From: Diploptera punctata
Taxonomy: Eukaryota > Arthropoda > Insecta > Blattodea > Blaberidae
NCBI GenBank assembly: GCA_030220185.1
Contig: JASPKZ010010274.1
Location: forward strand, 186,001-250,000
Reading direction: 5' to 3'
DNA length: 64,000 bases
In this document: one piece after another, positions 31,740-43,104 of the stretch
Position numbering within the stretch: position 1 is the stretch's first letter
How the letters are laid out: each line of letters opens with the position of its first letter
Notes under the pieces: generated by a model
The model's database searches: none
Seen by the model: the letters and a program-made list of their open reading frames with translations, nothing else
What the model was told of the DNA's origin: nothing
Made by a program: the position numbers and the translations under genes

Positions 31740-33247
31740 CACTGCTCAAAAAAATTAGGGGATATTGTAGAATAACCTATTAAGTCTATGTTTTTTGGAA
31801 TAGTATTAGATGCAATCACTTTCTATTACTCCAAGATAATGTAAATAAGAGTTTGAAGTTGTTACGTAACCTCGGTACCCCACCAGAGGGCAGTGCCTGT
31901 ACTGTTGATGTGAAAGGGTGGTGTGGGGGAGAATGTTTTGTTGCTGTTTTTAAATCCAGTCCAGTTTTCAGTTAGTGAATAACTTGCCTTAGGGACAGTG
32001 ATGCCTCGACAATGTGATTTACCTGAACCAATGGCTTGGAGGGCCATAGGAAGGATGGAAGCTGGACAGACACAACAAGAGGTTGCACAAGCCATTGGTG
32101 TGTCTCAAAGCGTGATTTCCAGTCTTTGGAATCATTTTCAAAGAACATGCTGTTCACAGAAGAGCCGGACAAGGTCGACCAACGGCGACAACAGCAAGGG
32201 ATGACCGTTACCTCTTGTTAACAGCCCGTCGGAATAGACAGCAAAATGCAACTCAACTGCGAAATACATTTCAAACAGCAACAGGACGCAGGGTGTCAAC
32301 TCAAACTGTCCCTAATCGACTGCATGGAAGTGGTCTCTATGCCCGTAGGCCCATGGTGTGTATCAGGTTAACTCCACAACACCGTAGAGATCGCAGAAAC
32401 TGGGCGGAGGGACATCGTGGGTGGAGGCATGCTGAATGGAGATCAGTTATTTTTTCTGATGAGTCGCGATTCAACGTGGAATGTGATAGTCGGCGTGTAT
32501 TCATCTGGAGAGAAAAAGGGACACGAAACAATCCAGCTTTTGTACGTGAAAGATCCCCATATGGTGGCGGTGGATTGATGGTGTAGGCAGGAGTCAGTAG
32601 TGGTGGACTTACGGACCTCTACGTTATCCAAGGTGGTACTTTGACTGCGGTAAGTTATAGAGATGAGATTCTCCGACCTTTTGTCGTGCCTTATGCTGAT
32701 GCTATAGGTGAGTCTTTTCTTTTTATGGACGATAATACACGACCCCACAGAGCTGGCTCGGTGGACGACATGCTGGAAGTGGAGGTTATCTAGTGTATGC
32801 AATGGCCAGCTTCCTCCCCGGACTTAAATCCGATTGAGCATGTGTGGGATGCATTAGGCAGGTACATTGCAGGCAGACCAGCACCTCCTACAACTGTTCC
32901 AGAGCTGCACATTGCTCTTATGGAAGAGTGGCCACGTATCCCCCAAGAACTCATTGCTAACCTCATTGCATCAATGCCATACAGGTGTGAGGCAGTGCTG
33001 GCCGTTCGAGGAGACCATACTAAAGAAACATTTTCACCCATGTTAATGTTGCTTTGTTTGTTTGCCATATTCCTAATCAGGATCTCTTTGACATCTGGTG
33101 TGGTACAGAGGTTACGTAATGACTTCAAACTCTTGTAGGAATGTAAATTCCTTTGGAGTAATAGAAAATGATTGCATCTAATACTGTTCCTAAAAACATA
33201 GTCTTAATAGGGTATTCTACAATATCCCCTAATTTTTTTGAGCAGTG
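31740..33247 (+). mobile_element. Tc1 (DD34E) transposon, nearly intact, long inverted repeats
   Basis: TA at 31738-31739 and 33248-33249 flank exact termini CACTGCTCAAAAAAATTAGG at both ends. The inverted repeats stay highly similar for over 100 bp inward (GGGATATTGTAGAATA, ATTAGATGCAATCA, TTTCTATTACTCC). Length 1508 bp is normal for Tc1. It encodes a transposase with few breaks. It is the best-preserved DNA transposon of the window and probably a relatively recent arrival. Confidence 0.95.
32001..33138 (+). pseudogene. Tc1 transposase (DD34E), one frameshift and two stops
   Basis: MPRQCDLPEPMAWRAIGRME with QTQQEVAQAIGVSQSVISSL forms the first helix-turn-helix (from 32001). A frameshift near 32150-32210 precedes the second DNA-binding part (RRVSTQTVPNRLHGSGLYAR). 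WRSVIFSDESRFNVECDSRR (about 32440) carries the first Asp, LFMDDNTRPHRAG (about 32720) the second, and SSPDLNPIEHVWDALGRYIA (about 32810) the Glu; I count 34 residues between the last two. In-frame stops lie at about 32584 (after GGGGLMV) and 32794 (before CMQWPASSPD). About 345-380 codons overall, the family's usual size. Dead, but only by three lesions. Confidence 0.95.
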
Positions 33248-33249
33248 TA

Positions 33250-33424
33250 TGTTGTTGTTTATAATCAATTAAAATAGTTTGGACATATGAAAAATGCCAC
33301 ATGAAGGATCTGCTAAGTTGGAATTTAAAAACCTTGATTCACATTAAGGTATAATAGCTAACTGTGTTAAGTTTGCAACAAAGTTCAGTTACATTATATA
33401 ATTTTATCTAAAACAATTTTTTAT
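33250..33424. other. Unassigned spacer
   Basis: AT-rich, no recognised content. Confidence 0.4.
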
Positions 33425-34372
33425 GAATCTAATTTATGAAGATAAATAATAGTTTAAAAAACTAAAACAACACGCTGTATTAGAAAACCGAACTAAAAAA
33501 TGAAAAATAATGTTAATTTCCAACACGCTTGGGATAAAATTAAAGTGGTCAACAAAAATCATACCCAACACATCTAGAATAAAACCTACAAACAATTATT
33601 TTACCATGAAAAGCGTGGGGTGCTCTACATCAATTAATATATTCAATAATAAACGGATAGTGGAAAAAGTAAAGTCTGTAAGAAGAAAACGTAAAAACCA
33701 TAAAAAGCACCCCACGCTTTTAATGGTAAAATTATTTTTTTTTGTAGATAACTCTAGTTTTATTCCAGATGTGTTGGAAATACTTTTTTGTTGACCACTT
33801 TAATTTTATCCCAAACGTGTTGGAAATTAAAATTATATTTCAGTTTTTAGTTCGGTTTTCTAATAAAGCGTGTTGTTTTATTTTTTTAAACTATTATTTA
33901 TTTTTTATTTTTTAGTTTGGTTTTCTAATGAAGCGTGTTATTTAGTTTATTTTAATTTTTTTTTTTTAATTTTTAGTGTTTAATTGTCATAAACCGGAAT
34001 CCCATGAAAATTTAGTTGCTTAATACTCTTCTAAAAAAATCCTCCCGGCCGGATTTGAATCAGCGACCTATGGATTACCGAACTTATTATCACTACAGTC
34101 CACCGCTCTACCAACTGAGCTCTTACAACGATCAACTAAAAAGTTGACAAGTCCGCAACCTTATTAGGTTTTTATTATTTTTTATTATCTGGTGATTCTG
34201 GCCAGGATTTTAGAAAAACAAAATTATGAAATTATTGTATTGTCATGGGCCCTTTACAAGTATACAAAGTGTCAAGTCGATCCATTTTTTTAAGTGGGTG
34301 AAAATCGTGTTCAAATATTCCGTTATATAGACAAATACAGGTCAAGCTAATATATAGCGTGTAACAATATAA
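33425..34372 (+). mobile_element. Foldback element X2
   Basis: About 190-bp arms at 33446-33640 and 33700-33895 are inverted copies (ACACGCTGTATTAGAAAACC, CAACACGCTTGGGATAAA, TAAAGTGGTCAACAAAAA, AAAAGCGTGGGGTGCTC). Then follow a minus-strand tRNA-Tyr-like module, one tail unit (TTCTGGCCAGGATTTTAGAA, AAGTGGGTGAAAATCGTGTT) and the end AAGCTAATATATAGCGTGTA. This is the clearest uninterrupted copy, about 950 bp. No transposase or other coding frame. Confidence 0.75.
34040..34130 (-). other. Intron-containing tRNA-Tyr-like relic in X2
   Basis: The minus strand reads GAGCTCAGTTGGTAGAGCGG, TGGACTGTAGTG (GTA anticodon in place), the insert ATAATAAGTTCGG, TAATCCATAGGTCGC and TGATTCAAATCCGGC. A run of 7 T follows. 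Without the insert this is the tRNA-Tyr(GUA) anticodon arm. One T-arm base differs from copy X1, and the acceptor stem is not paired. Confidence 0.7.
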
Positions 34373-34469
34373 AGTTAGTAGTTATTTTCTGTCGAAAGCA
34401 CTTCCGTAATGGGTAGTTCACTTACAAACAGATGGTGTTACTGAGGAGAAAGGTGATTTCGTACATTTC

Positions 34470-34610
34470 AGTCGAGAACAAATGTGGTGATTGAATGGAA
34501 AAGAGAAGGAAGAAGAAAGAGGGAATGCCGAGAATAATATGGGAGGGGGATGTTGCTGGTGCCATGAATGAAAACGGATGACAAAAGCTGAATTTGATGA
34601 ATACAGAAGA
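34470..34610 (+). pseudogene. Possible LINE C-terminal remnant
   Basis: The frame piece EKRRRKKEGMPRIIWEGDVA, then GAMNENG, resembles the basic GxPRxxWExD end of LINE ORFs. Too short to assign. Confidence 0.3.
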
Positions 34611-34984
34611 ATGAAAGAAGAAAATAAAATAAAAATAATTTTGCGAACTGACAGATTCGTTCTGCAATGTATAACCTGTGTAACAATTACAATGTTGTAA
34701 TAATAAATATATAATAATTATGAGGTAGATTAAAATTATAATTCTGATGGAATTTTTAAGTGACTATTGCATCAATTGCTAAATTTCATGTAGATGGTCT
34801 ATAGAGGACGGAGTACGAAATCTGAAGAACTTGTCCATATCAGTCCCTCAATTTTCTTCCTGCAATTCGCTTTTAATAAAAAATTACCAAAATAAAAAGG
34901 AAACCAATTTAAAAGAAGTACTTTTTCCGTTAACCTCTATTTGTTACACAAAATTCCAATACACTCCCAGCACTAATGCAACCT

Positions 34985-35700
34985 ATTTATCATAAGTAAT
35001 GCCACGAGTGATTTCCAAATTATCGATAAATTCACGACTCACGAAGTGAGGAGTGAATTTATCTAGAGAATTTGGAAATCAAGAGTGGCATTTGTTAGGA
35101 CTATTTAACGAATAAAATAAAGCTGTTTACTCACAAATCATTATTTAACTACAGTTATTTAAAAATATTTTTATATTTAAAGTAAACGGTGATGTTTGAA
35201 AACTAATGAGAAACGATAGGTAGCCTACGCTTCTACTGCTTCTTTTGTTTATCACTGCAACCAGATCATACTATTTATTGCCAAAGGAACGCAATATTGT
35301 AAGAATGCTCTCTAGTGGAGAAAAAATGAAACACATCAATCTGTATATTAATTCATTTTTGATGTCGTATACATTTAAGAAAGTGCAAACAGTGGTTTCT
35401 TTTTTTGGTGGTATAATCAATTGCTACAAATGTTGACATGTAAGCACTATTATATACAATCTGGTAGCCGTATTTGTTATAGGCTCAGTCACTGCAAAAT
35501 AACGGTCAGACCTGTTTCAGAATATTAAAAAGGAGGAGCTTTGCTTAATATATGATAATCCTAACGTTGATAATTATTTCGTGAAACACGTCTCTGATTG
35601 GTTGTAATACAGAAATCATTGAAACGTGATTGGTCATTGACTCCCATTTGGGGCATGAGTTAAATAGTCTGTAAAATTGTATTCTTCATCCTGCTTATCG
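34985..35700 (-). mobile_element. Transposon family T, leader segment only
   Basis: Matches, in reverse, the ~650 bp that precede the transposase in the copies at 38.9-39.5 kb and 57 kb: ACTCATGCCCCAAATGGGAG near 35660, TCCACTAGAGAGCATTC near 35310, ATTGCCACTC/GAGTGGCATT near 35090. Its left end holds an inverted repeat (AATGCCACGAGTGATTTCC versus GGAAATCAAGAGTGGCATT) around 35005-35090. No transposase remains. Confidence 0.55.
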
Positions 35701-36376
35701 ATCCTCGATGTACAATTCAATTTATTAAGAGCCCGTTCGTATTTATAACTAACAGAATTCAAATATAAAGAAATTTAATATTAACGAAAATACTAATGCG
35801 TAACGATCAATAATATTGCAGTTTAACTGTATGTTGGGAATTGAACATTTCTTAGAATACGCTTAAGTTAGAAACATATTAAAATGTCAGACTTCCAACT
35901 GCCCAAGGTTAGAGATAGTAGATCTTCTTTCGACGTAACCGAGTGGTCAAAGGTATCATTCCTCGGCGCAGAGATTCGAGAAATGTATTGGTACAAATCC
36001 CAATAGGAGAACAAATTTCCTTACGGAATTTCGGTCTGTGTAAGACCGTTGACACCAAATATTAAAGAGGTATTTGAGTAATAGTAAACCCAGGTTGAGA
36101 AAATCCGCTATAACGGCTGGCGGCCTCAACTTGCTGACCACATGTCTGTATGTTCCTCCACCTGTGCAAATGGCACATGTGAATGCGAGACTACTAGCCG
36201 GGTGGTTGGGCAATGATTTTCTTAAGCTGTTGCACCATGCTTCATTATTTTTTTAGATATTAGTGATAAAGTATACATCACCTTACAAATTACATTTAGC
36301 ATTTTATAAAAATAAGAAAGTTAGTATGCAGCGTGTAGCGTTTTAGGAAACTTATCCAAACCCCTTGTTTAAAATA
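35701..36376. other. Unassigned stretch, possible tRNA-like head
   Basis: CGTAACCGAGTGGTCAAAGG (35934-35953) resembles an A box and GAGATTCGAGAAATG (about 35971) a poor B box. No SINE body matches. Confidence 0.3.
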
Positions 36377-36749
36377 CACCGTGTCCACAAATTTAGTATC
36401 ATACTTTAAACTACTACTACGTCGCTTTGGATAAACGTATCTAAATGAAATTGATGACAATCAAAAGAGACGCTCAAAACGGTTTTGCTATACCTCAGAC
36501 ATTGAATGTGGCCTCCACGAGTGATGCTGCAGACATCACTCTCTGCTAAATATCCAACAATGAAACCATATCGACCACAAAAAAATGATTAAATTTAGTT
36601 TCTGCATTATTGTCCATTATTCTCCGTTATTATCATGCACAAAGCTTTTTGAGTTTCTGTTTTGATTGTCAGCAATTTCATTTACATACGATAATCCAAA
36701 GCGACGTAGTAGTAGTTTAAACTGCGACACTATATTTGTAGACACGGTG
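36377..36749. mobile_element. 373-bp MITE with ~60-bp inverted repeats
   Basis: TA-flanked. The left end CACCGTGTCCACAAATTTAG and the right end in reverse complement CACCGTGTCTACAAATATAG agree for about 60 bp, through ACTACTACTACGTCGCTTTG. No coding content. The TA duplication suggests mobilisation by a Tc1/mariner transposase. Confidence 0.85.
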
Positions 36750-36779
36750 TACTTAATGTTTGTCTCACTAAGTTACACA

Positions 36780-37420
36780 TTTTAGCCAATTCCGGAGGAA
36801 AGAAGCGATTGAGCCTGTTCTCATGAACATTTTTCGAACATTTTACGTGTCTGTAGTAGATAACAAAAATGTGATCATATATATGAATGTGTCCTCTAAC
36901 GCTTCAGCGGCTGCAATTTCTATTTCTTCGAAACCAAATATGACATTTACATTAAAACAGTGAGTTTGAGTTCGTTAACCAAAAAAATCGGATATTAGGT
37001 ATAGAATTTCACCTGAAACGAAAATTTAAAAATCGCTCTAGCGGTGGAAATTTTCTATACCACAATGAAATTCAGTGTATGTCATTAAAAATAACCGGAG
37101 GAAGATATTCCGTAAAAAATCTGTGAAATCCGATTTATAGATTTGGAGGTTTGTTAGAACATATAAATATACATGTTTGGTTCGTCGTAATTAAATATAA
37201 TTTAATGTTCACTTGCAATGTATCCTATAATATACATTAGTTTAATGTATTTAATATTTGAATATGCAATGAAACATGAATTGGCAATATTATTTAAATT
37301 GGTCTCAAATTTTATAACATTGTGCAATAGATAATATCTTACTTCTAACCAGTCCGACACCTTTTAAATAAGCTGACATCCGAAACTAAGGTTTCCGAAT
37401 TTAACAAAGAAATACAGACA
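36780..37420 (+). repeat. Family R, copy 4
   Basis: GAGCCTGTTCTCATGAACAT, ACGTGTCTGTAGTAGATAAC, a short TA block, TTTCACCTGAAACGAAAATT, TCGCTCTAGCGG and AGTCCGACACCTTTTAAATA follow the order of copy 1, with a TA block of only a few units. Confidence 0.55.
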
Positions 37421-37560
37421 GGATCTTCCCAACTACGGCCGGGGTAGCGGGAGAAGCGACTGCGGCCACTGAGTCCTCATTCCGCGTCAAGCGGCAGAAC
37501 AACTGCACAGCTCTTTCCTACTTGTTTCACTTCGTTCGTACATGGCCATGAAAATAGCGA
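37421..37560. other. Unassigned GC-rich spacer
   Basis: About 100 bp of GC-rich sequence (TACGGCCGGGGTAGCGGGAG) between family R and a LINE fragment. Not recognised. Confidence 0.3.
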
Positions 37561-37564
37561 AAAT

Positions 37565-37985
37565 AAGGTTACGTACATTATAAGTGTATAAAACACTGAC
37601 TCTTCCAACTCTTTTGTATGGTAGCGAAGTATGGACGTTGAAACAGAAGGATATACAGAGACTTAGATCTGCTGAAATGAGATATCTTCGGAGGACTGCA
37701 GGATACACACTACTAGATCACAAAAAAAAAATGAAGACATCTTAGAAGAATTACACATGGAATCTTTAGAAAACAAAATTTCTGATTATAAGTCAAGATG
37801 GATACAACATGTTCATCGAATGGAAGATCACAGAATACCCAAACTAATGTTAAGATATCAACCTGCAGGAAGAAGAAGACCAGGACGTCCACTCAAAAGA
37901 CTTCTGGATGGTGTTTCTCTTGAGGCCGAAACAGGTCAACAAATGGCCTAAATTCGTGAATGTACTATGATGATGATGATGACAG
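37565..37985 (+). pseudogene. RTE-like LINE C-terminal fragment
   Basis: TLPTLLYGSEVWTLKQKDIQ, then RLRSAEMRYLRRTAGYTLLD, then a frame change at a poly-A run near 37723, then ISDYKSRWIQHVHRMEDHRI and GRRRPGRPLKRLLDGVSLEA. It ends in GATGATGATGATGAC at 37968-37983. Only the post-RT domain remains. Confidence 0.8.
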
Positions 37986-37989
37986 GAGA

Positions 37990-39560
37990 TGTTCTCCTCC
38001 TACTTCCACGCATTTTCAACACCTGCTCCTAACCCTCATTCACACGCATTAGTTGCTGTTCTGTTATTGAGTTTGTTTCTGCCATGATATAATATTTCAG
38101 AACATTAATGTGAGGGGGTTCTTGTATACGCTTTTTTAAACTACCCCCACAAATAAAAATCGCAAACAGTTAAATCTGGAGATCATGTTGGCCACAAGCC
38201 CGTACTAATAAACCGATCTCCAAAAGATTCACAAATTAATTTAAACGAGTATTCAGTTGTATGTGCAGTTTCAGAGTCTTGTTGGAAATATCCACTTTGA
38301 CAGTCAATATCAGTCAGTTCTTCGAGAAATTGTTTCAGTATGTCACCTCTGTATTTTTGTGCATTAATTGTATTATTTAAAAATGGTGCTATAATTCTGT
38401 AACCATTCACTGCACACCATACTCCTATCCGTTCGTCATGTAGAGAACTTTCATGGCTTCGATGAGAGTTTCCCTGACTCCAATACCTATTATTCTGCGA
38501 CGAAACATACTTATCTAAATGGAACCAGGCTTTGTCGGAGAACATTATCAAGCGTGGATCAATTATTCAATCATTAACGTTGGGCATCATCCAATTATAA
38601 AAATTTAACCGCATCCCAGGATCACGCGACTGAAGTACATGCACTAGAGTTATTCTGTAAGGTTTCAAACGTAAAAGTTTCGTAGCTCGCAATGCTGACG
38701 CCTTCGAAACGCCAGTTTCTTGTGCAAGTCGTATTAGAGATTTTGTTGGCGTGTGTTCTAATCTTTCTCCCACTTCATCAAATTTTTTCTCAGTAAGCAT
38801 ACGTTTTGTTACTTTTAGTTTCTTATCGAACATTTAAATCTTATCTCTAAATTTGTTTACAAGTCATCGAATGTTATATCTATTTGGAGGATTTACACCC
38901 GGTAATTGATATCTCACTGAAGTCTTTGGAAAACAAATTATAGCTCTGAGATCTAGATTATGAACCATTTTGTTTAATCATAAGCAATTCCACGAGTGAA
39001 TTTATCTAGACGATTTGAAAATCAAGAGTGAGATTTGTTAGGACTTTGTAACGAATAAAATTAAGCCGTTTACTGAAACGTCATTATTGAAATATAGTTA
39101 GCGGTATTTTGAAATATTTATATATTTAATGTAAACTTGAAAACAATCAGATATGTGATTCACTGCAACTTGAATATATTATTTATTTCCAAATAGGATC
39201 GCAATATTGTAGGAATGCACCCTAGTGGAGAAATAATGGAACACATCAAACTGTACATTATAATCAACATTATAGGTTATTAACTCATTTTTTAAGTAAA
39301 CAATTAAGTAAAAACAAGGAATCGGTTCATTATTTGCTACATTCAATGTATTTGAGAAAAATAATGCTCTCAGCTGTTCAGAATATTAAAAGGAGGATCT
39401 AACTTTATCACAAAAGAAGGAACTGATAAAGAGATATCGATAAATAGCGAGGTGAAATATGACTGTCATTGGTTGTAAAATAAAATTCATTGAAACGCGA
39501 TTGGTCAATTACTACCATTTGGGTAATTGTGTCTGCAAATGTTTAATATAGGCTTCGTTG
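37990..39560 (-). mobile_element. Transposon family T with transposase
   Basis: The minus-strand order is a ~570-bp non-coding leader (39545-38975, containing TTACTACCATTTGGGTAATT, CTCCACTAGGGTGC and CTCGTGGAATTGC), a ~80-bp spacer and a transposase (38895-38060). The same leader-transposase order is found at 56950-58150. The right-hand terminus of the transposase side abuts the GATGAT tail of a LINE at about 37986. Confidence 0.65.
38060..38895 (-). pseudogene. Tc1/mariner-superfamily transposase (family T), broken
   Basis: 38833-38567 (minus) reads KVTKRMLTEKKFDEVGERLE, HTPTKSLIRLAQETGVSKAS and LRLKPYRITLVHVLQSRDPG: the helix-turn-helix. 38551-38183 reads IMFSDKAWFHLDKYVSSQNN (FSDE altered to FSDK), YWSQGNSHRSHESSLHDERI, GVWCAVNGYRIIAPFLNN and YFQQDSETAHTTEYSF (second Asp). 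A stop within LWPTxSPDLTVCDFYLWG precedes the third acidic residue, and the tail continues degraded to about 38060. The first catalytic block change plus stops mean it is dead. Confidence 0.85.
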
Positions 39561-39594
39561 TAAATGACACACTAAAATATATCACTACTTTTAG

Positions 39595-39910
39595 TTTAGC
39601 GCATTCCTAAAGATTGAACCTATTGAGGTTGATCTCATGAAAATATTTTTGAAAATCTTTTACAAATTTTCACCGACCTTATCTACTAGACGATGAAAAT
39701 GACCATAATCAAAATGTATGCATGTATATATTTATATGTCCGTTAACGGTCTAGCGGTCCCAAATTTGATTTGATCAAAATCAAACTTTGAATATGGTCA
39801 TTAATTAAACAGCAGTATGGTCAAATTTGTTACCCAGCAAAATCGGACCATTAAATGGAGAAATTCAACTGAAACGAAAACTTAAAAATCTTTCTAGCAA
39901 TCGCTATCAA
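39595..39910 (+). repeat. Family R, copy 5 (5' part)
   Basis: GAACCTATTGAGGTTGATCTC, a short TA-rich block, then GTCCGTTAACGGTCTAGCGG and AATCGGACCATTAAATGGAG. Truncated after TTTCTAGCAATCGC. Confidence 0.6.
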
Positions 39911-40612
39911 GAGATGTTGGACTTAGGTCCCACAACATATAACACTGACATCTACGAATAGTAGCCGGGACACTCGAATGAATATTAATCTGTAATGAAC
40001 GACCAATTTTTGTTTCGAGGCCATGAATCTCCGGGTCCGGATAGTTATTTCAAAAACTATTTTAAGGCAGACATAGAAACACGTGTTAAAACATGCATAC
40101 ACATATCTCCGAGAGACTTGAATGAAGCTTCATTCCCAAACGTTACCTTCATCACAACAGCTAAATAGGCGACTAACGAGTCATAAAAACAGACAATATG
40201 GTGAGACGGATATGTACACAAAGCAAATGGAGACATCAGAATATAAGCGTAATTAGAAGCGGTCTAATTATATTTCCAATGAAGCTGTCACTTTTGTTAC
40301 ACTCACGTCTTCCTCAGACGACACAAGATTACATCGGGCATCACATTTACAATGCAAATGGATTACTGCCTCAATCTACATAATAATATGTACATTTATG
40401 TTCCCTCAGTTACTAATATGTTAAATATTGTATCATATTCCCAATTTCAACATAATGTACAATATTAAGTGAAACAGTACAACAAAGCTAAATGTTATGT
40501 TACCTAACTTTCTTCTTCGTTACTGATTCGCAAAACAAGGGAACCGTTCCAAGTGACTCCATAAGGGTTATGTTTTTACTTAGAACGTCAATCGAAAGTA
40601 TAAAATGAATTC
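39911..40612. other. Unassigned stretch
   Basis: No coding motif, RNA or shared repeat recognised. Confidence 0.45.
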
Positions 40613-40614
40613 TA

Positions 40615-40820
40615 ATCCACCGCTGTGGTCTCGAGGTATTCTGCTGCTTGTTTACGCAGCGGGCCCCTGATTTGATTTCCGGTCGGGACAAATTTCCTGG
40701 GTGAGGGTTTTTTCGGGGTTTTTCCTCACCTGTAAGGCAAATGTTAGAAAACGTTACGGCCAAAATGATCTCTGAATATTATATGGTCATCATAATCATT
40801 AATCATTCATATTCACCTTA
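40615..40820 (+). mobile_element. SINE type 1, 3'-truncated
   Basis: Head CCACCGCTGTGGTCTCGAGG, then a B-box region degraded to GATTTGATTTCCGGTCGGG, then TTTTTCGGGGTTTTTCCTCA and CATCATAATCATTAATC. The copy lacks everything after the CAT-rich tract. Confidence 0.8.
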
Positions 40821-41149
40821 GATTAAGTTTAGGATTAAAGACTCGAGGCTCTCCAGACTCAGAAGTGGGTTACAATTACACCAATGTCAGGAGAGAACGC
40901 CAGAAATGTCGAAATGACAACCCCAGGCATTGTATAAAAATAATTAATTTTTATTTCGGGTAATTTGAGGTCGAAGTGCATTTTCTTTCTCTCCCTTCCT
41001 CCCCATCCCTCTCTTTCACACCCTCTCTCATTCGCCTCTCTTACGCTCTCTCCCTTTCTCTTGTCGATACCGGTGGAATAGAGATTACCATATTCACTAC
41101 TGCATCTGAGATTCGTGAGTTCATAACCGGAATATAACTATTGGTACTT
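40821..41149. other. Unassigned stretch
   Basis: Includes a polypyrimidine CTCTCCCTTCC-rich segment (about 40985-41065). No gene recognised. Confidence 0.4.
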
Positions 41150-41465
41150 AAGATGTAAAAATCTTGGACATAGAGATCTTAAGGAAAATACATGGCCCTA
41201 TTAAGTTTAAAGGCTCTTGGAGAATAAGAACAAACTTGGAAATATAAGACTTATGTATGAATAATTATACATTTATTGATATTACACAGGCCTACACACG
41301 CACTGAATGGTTGAAATCCCTAAGGTTGAAGCAAACATTCGGCTGACATAGGTTAAGATGGATGAATTATGTAGAGACAGACTGCAAGAAAAATAGCTGA
41401 AAGGGACTGAAACGCAAGAACTACTAGTAGAAGTGTCATAGGGGAGGGAAAAGTCAAATTGAAAA
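41150..41465 (+). pseudogene. LINE C-terminal fragment (IRTNxEL type)
   Basis: Reads DIEILRKIHGPIKFKGSWRI, RTNLEI, a stop, then degraded text and HRLRWMNYVETDC. This is the EILRKIYGP...WRIRTNxEL...RRLxWxxHV part of an RTE-like LINE C terminus. Short and interrupted. Confidence 0.6.
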
Positions 41466-41757
41466 TACCGTCACGCCAATGATTAATAATCACGAGTATG
41501 GCTTTCTTTAGAACAGAAGCCAAGTCGTGGATATCTAGTCGTACATTTACGGCACGTAAATGTAAACTGAAGAGAGAACTAAGTAGAGTATAAACAAAAT
41601 TTGACAGACTTTCCACATCCACATAGGAATTGCGACTTTAATGAAAAATGACGAATAAGCTATCAATATTCTCATACTAAAATTTACCACGAATATTTTA
41701 TGACAGCATCCCTTTCTGTATTGAGTCAATAGGCAAAAATATAGTTGCGATTTTTAT

Positions 41758-41758
41758 C

Positions 41759-41802
<44 letters not shown>

Positions 41803-41955
41803 TATTTATTCTGGCAGAGTTAAGGCCATAAGGCCCTCTGTTCCACTCAACCAGCACAAATACAAATAAATATTCGACAAATATAGATATACACTATACT
41901 AATTATAAACAGTTAAAGATACAATAAATGTAGCAATGTAAATGTCATGTACAAA
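41758..41955 (-). mobile_element. L2/CR1-like LINE 3' untranslated end with (ATT)n tail
   Basis: The minus strand reads TGGTTGAGTGGAACAGAGGG, CCTTATGGCCTTAACTCTGC, CAGAATAAATAAAG and then (TAT)n. The LINE at 25430-25512 has GGTGAGTGGAAGAGAAGGCC, ACATGGCCTTAACTCCACC, AGGCTAAATAAA and then (TTAAATC)n at the same place. The shared GGCC-ATGGCC hairpin just before the tail suggests related 3' ends with different simple tails. Confidence 0.6.
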
Positions 41956-41989
41956 CAACATTTTATAGGGTAATAACAATAATGATACG

Positions 41990-42022
<33 letters not shown>

Positions 42023-43090
42023 TAAATATGATACATTATACGGGAAACACCAATTAATATATATATATCTTACACTGGATAATAATGAAGTCGAGTTTAG
42101 AGCAAATATAAATTTAGATTTCTTTTAAAAGATGCTGCAATTATATATATATAATAAAGTACAACCGCCGAGCTACCATGCAACAAAATATTCCAGTCAT
42201 AGTTTCAGGTATTTTCAGTTGGAACTTGCTAAGTGATTTTTGACTCATACGATTATTTGTCGATGAACATTTCATCTACAACATTTTAATGTAGATTTCG
42301 ATATGAGAAAATCGATAATTAAGCTATAATGTGTTATAGAGAATCGTTATATAAAATCGTATGACCTAGACATTATCTCTCTTCATTTTAAACCTCTCGG
42401 TAGCGCATAATACAGCGACTTCATTCCCAATGCACATGCTCTGCATTGTTTTTTCAATTCTAGTTGTTGTTTTCATAGTTTAGCATCGAAATAATATTTT
42501 TAAAAGTCAAATAATAATTTAGGCATACGTCTAAATGCATTCCATGGTCCTCCAAACATAAAAATTGAGATTTTGAGTCATTTAGAGAGTTGCTCTTTAG
42601 TGATCATACCTAAAAACCTATTTTTATCGATGATCTATAGAACTATCAGTGACATTCCATAGAGCACTCGATTGAAAGCAGTCCCGGCATTAGCGTTAGT
42701 TGATTCTGATGAACTGCCCGCAAAATTCGCAAGGTATAGTCAGGGCCATCTCTCTCTCTGTCCCTGCTTTCTCTATATTTCTCTATCTTCAAGGAAGCAG
42801 CATATAGTCATATTGCAAGCGACCGCAGCGAATTCCGTCCACCTGGAAACACATGCGGTGACACCGTGTCGTAGAGTGTCATACATGATATAATAGACCA
42901 TTCTGTTATATATATGTATATATATATATATATAAACACGTTTATCCATATTTTATTATCCATCTGAAAAATAGCTTCTTAAAACGAAAAATTCCACGAT
43001 CCTTAACTACTCAAATAATATTTTGTTATAAAATGCCATATTACGTAAAAAAACACTTCGTTGGGTATTGACGTAGACTTTCACGGGCGG
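41956..43090. other. Unassigned stretch with microsatellites
   Basis: (AAT)n at about 41994-42022 and (TA)n at about 42909-42935. A less AT-rich part (42640-42890) shows no recognised coding content. Confidence 0.45.
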
Positions 43091-43104
43091 AGTTGCTATG
43101 ATGA

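Noticed and set aside
34040..34130. Functional tRNA-Tyr gene
   Set aside because: The D, anticodon and T arms are recognisable, but the two halves of the acceptor stem do not pair and the unit lies at a fixed place in a repeat element.
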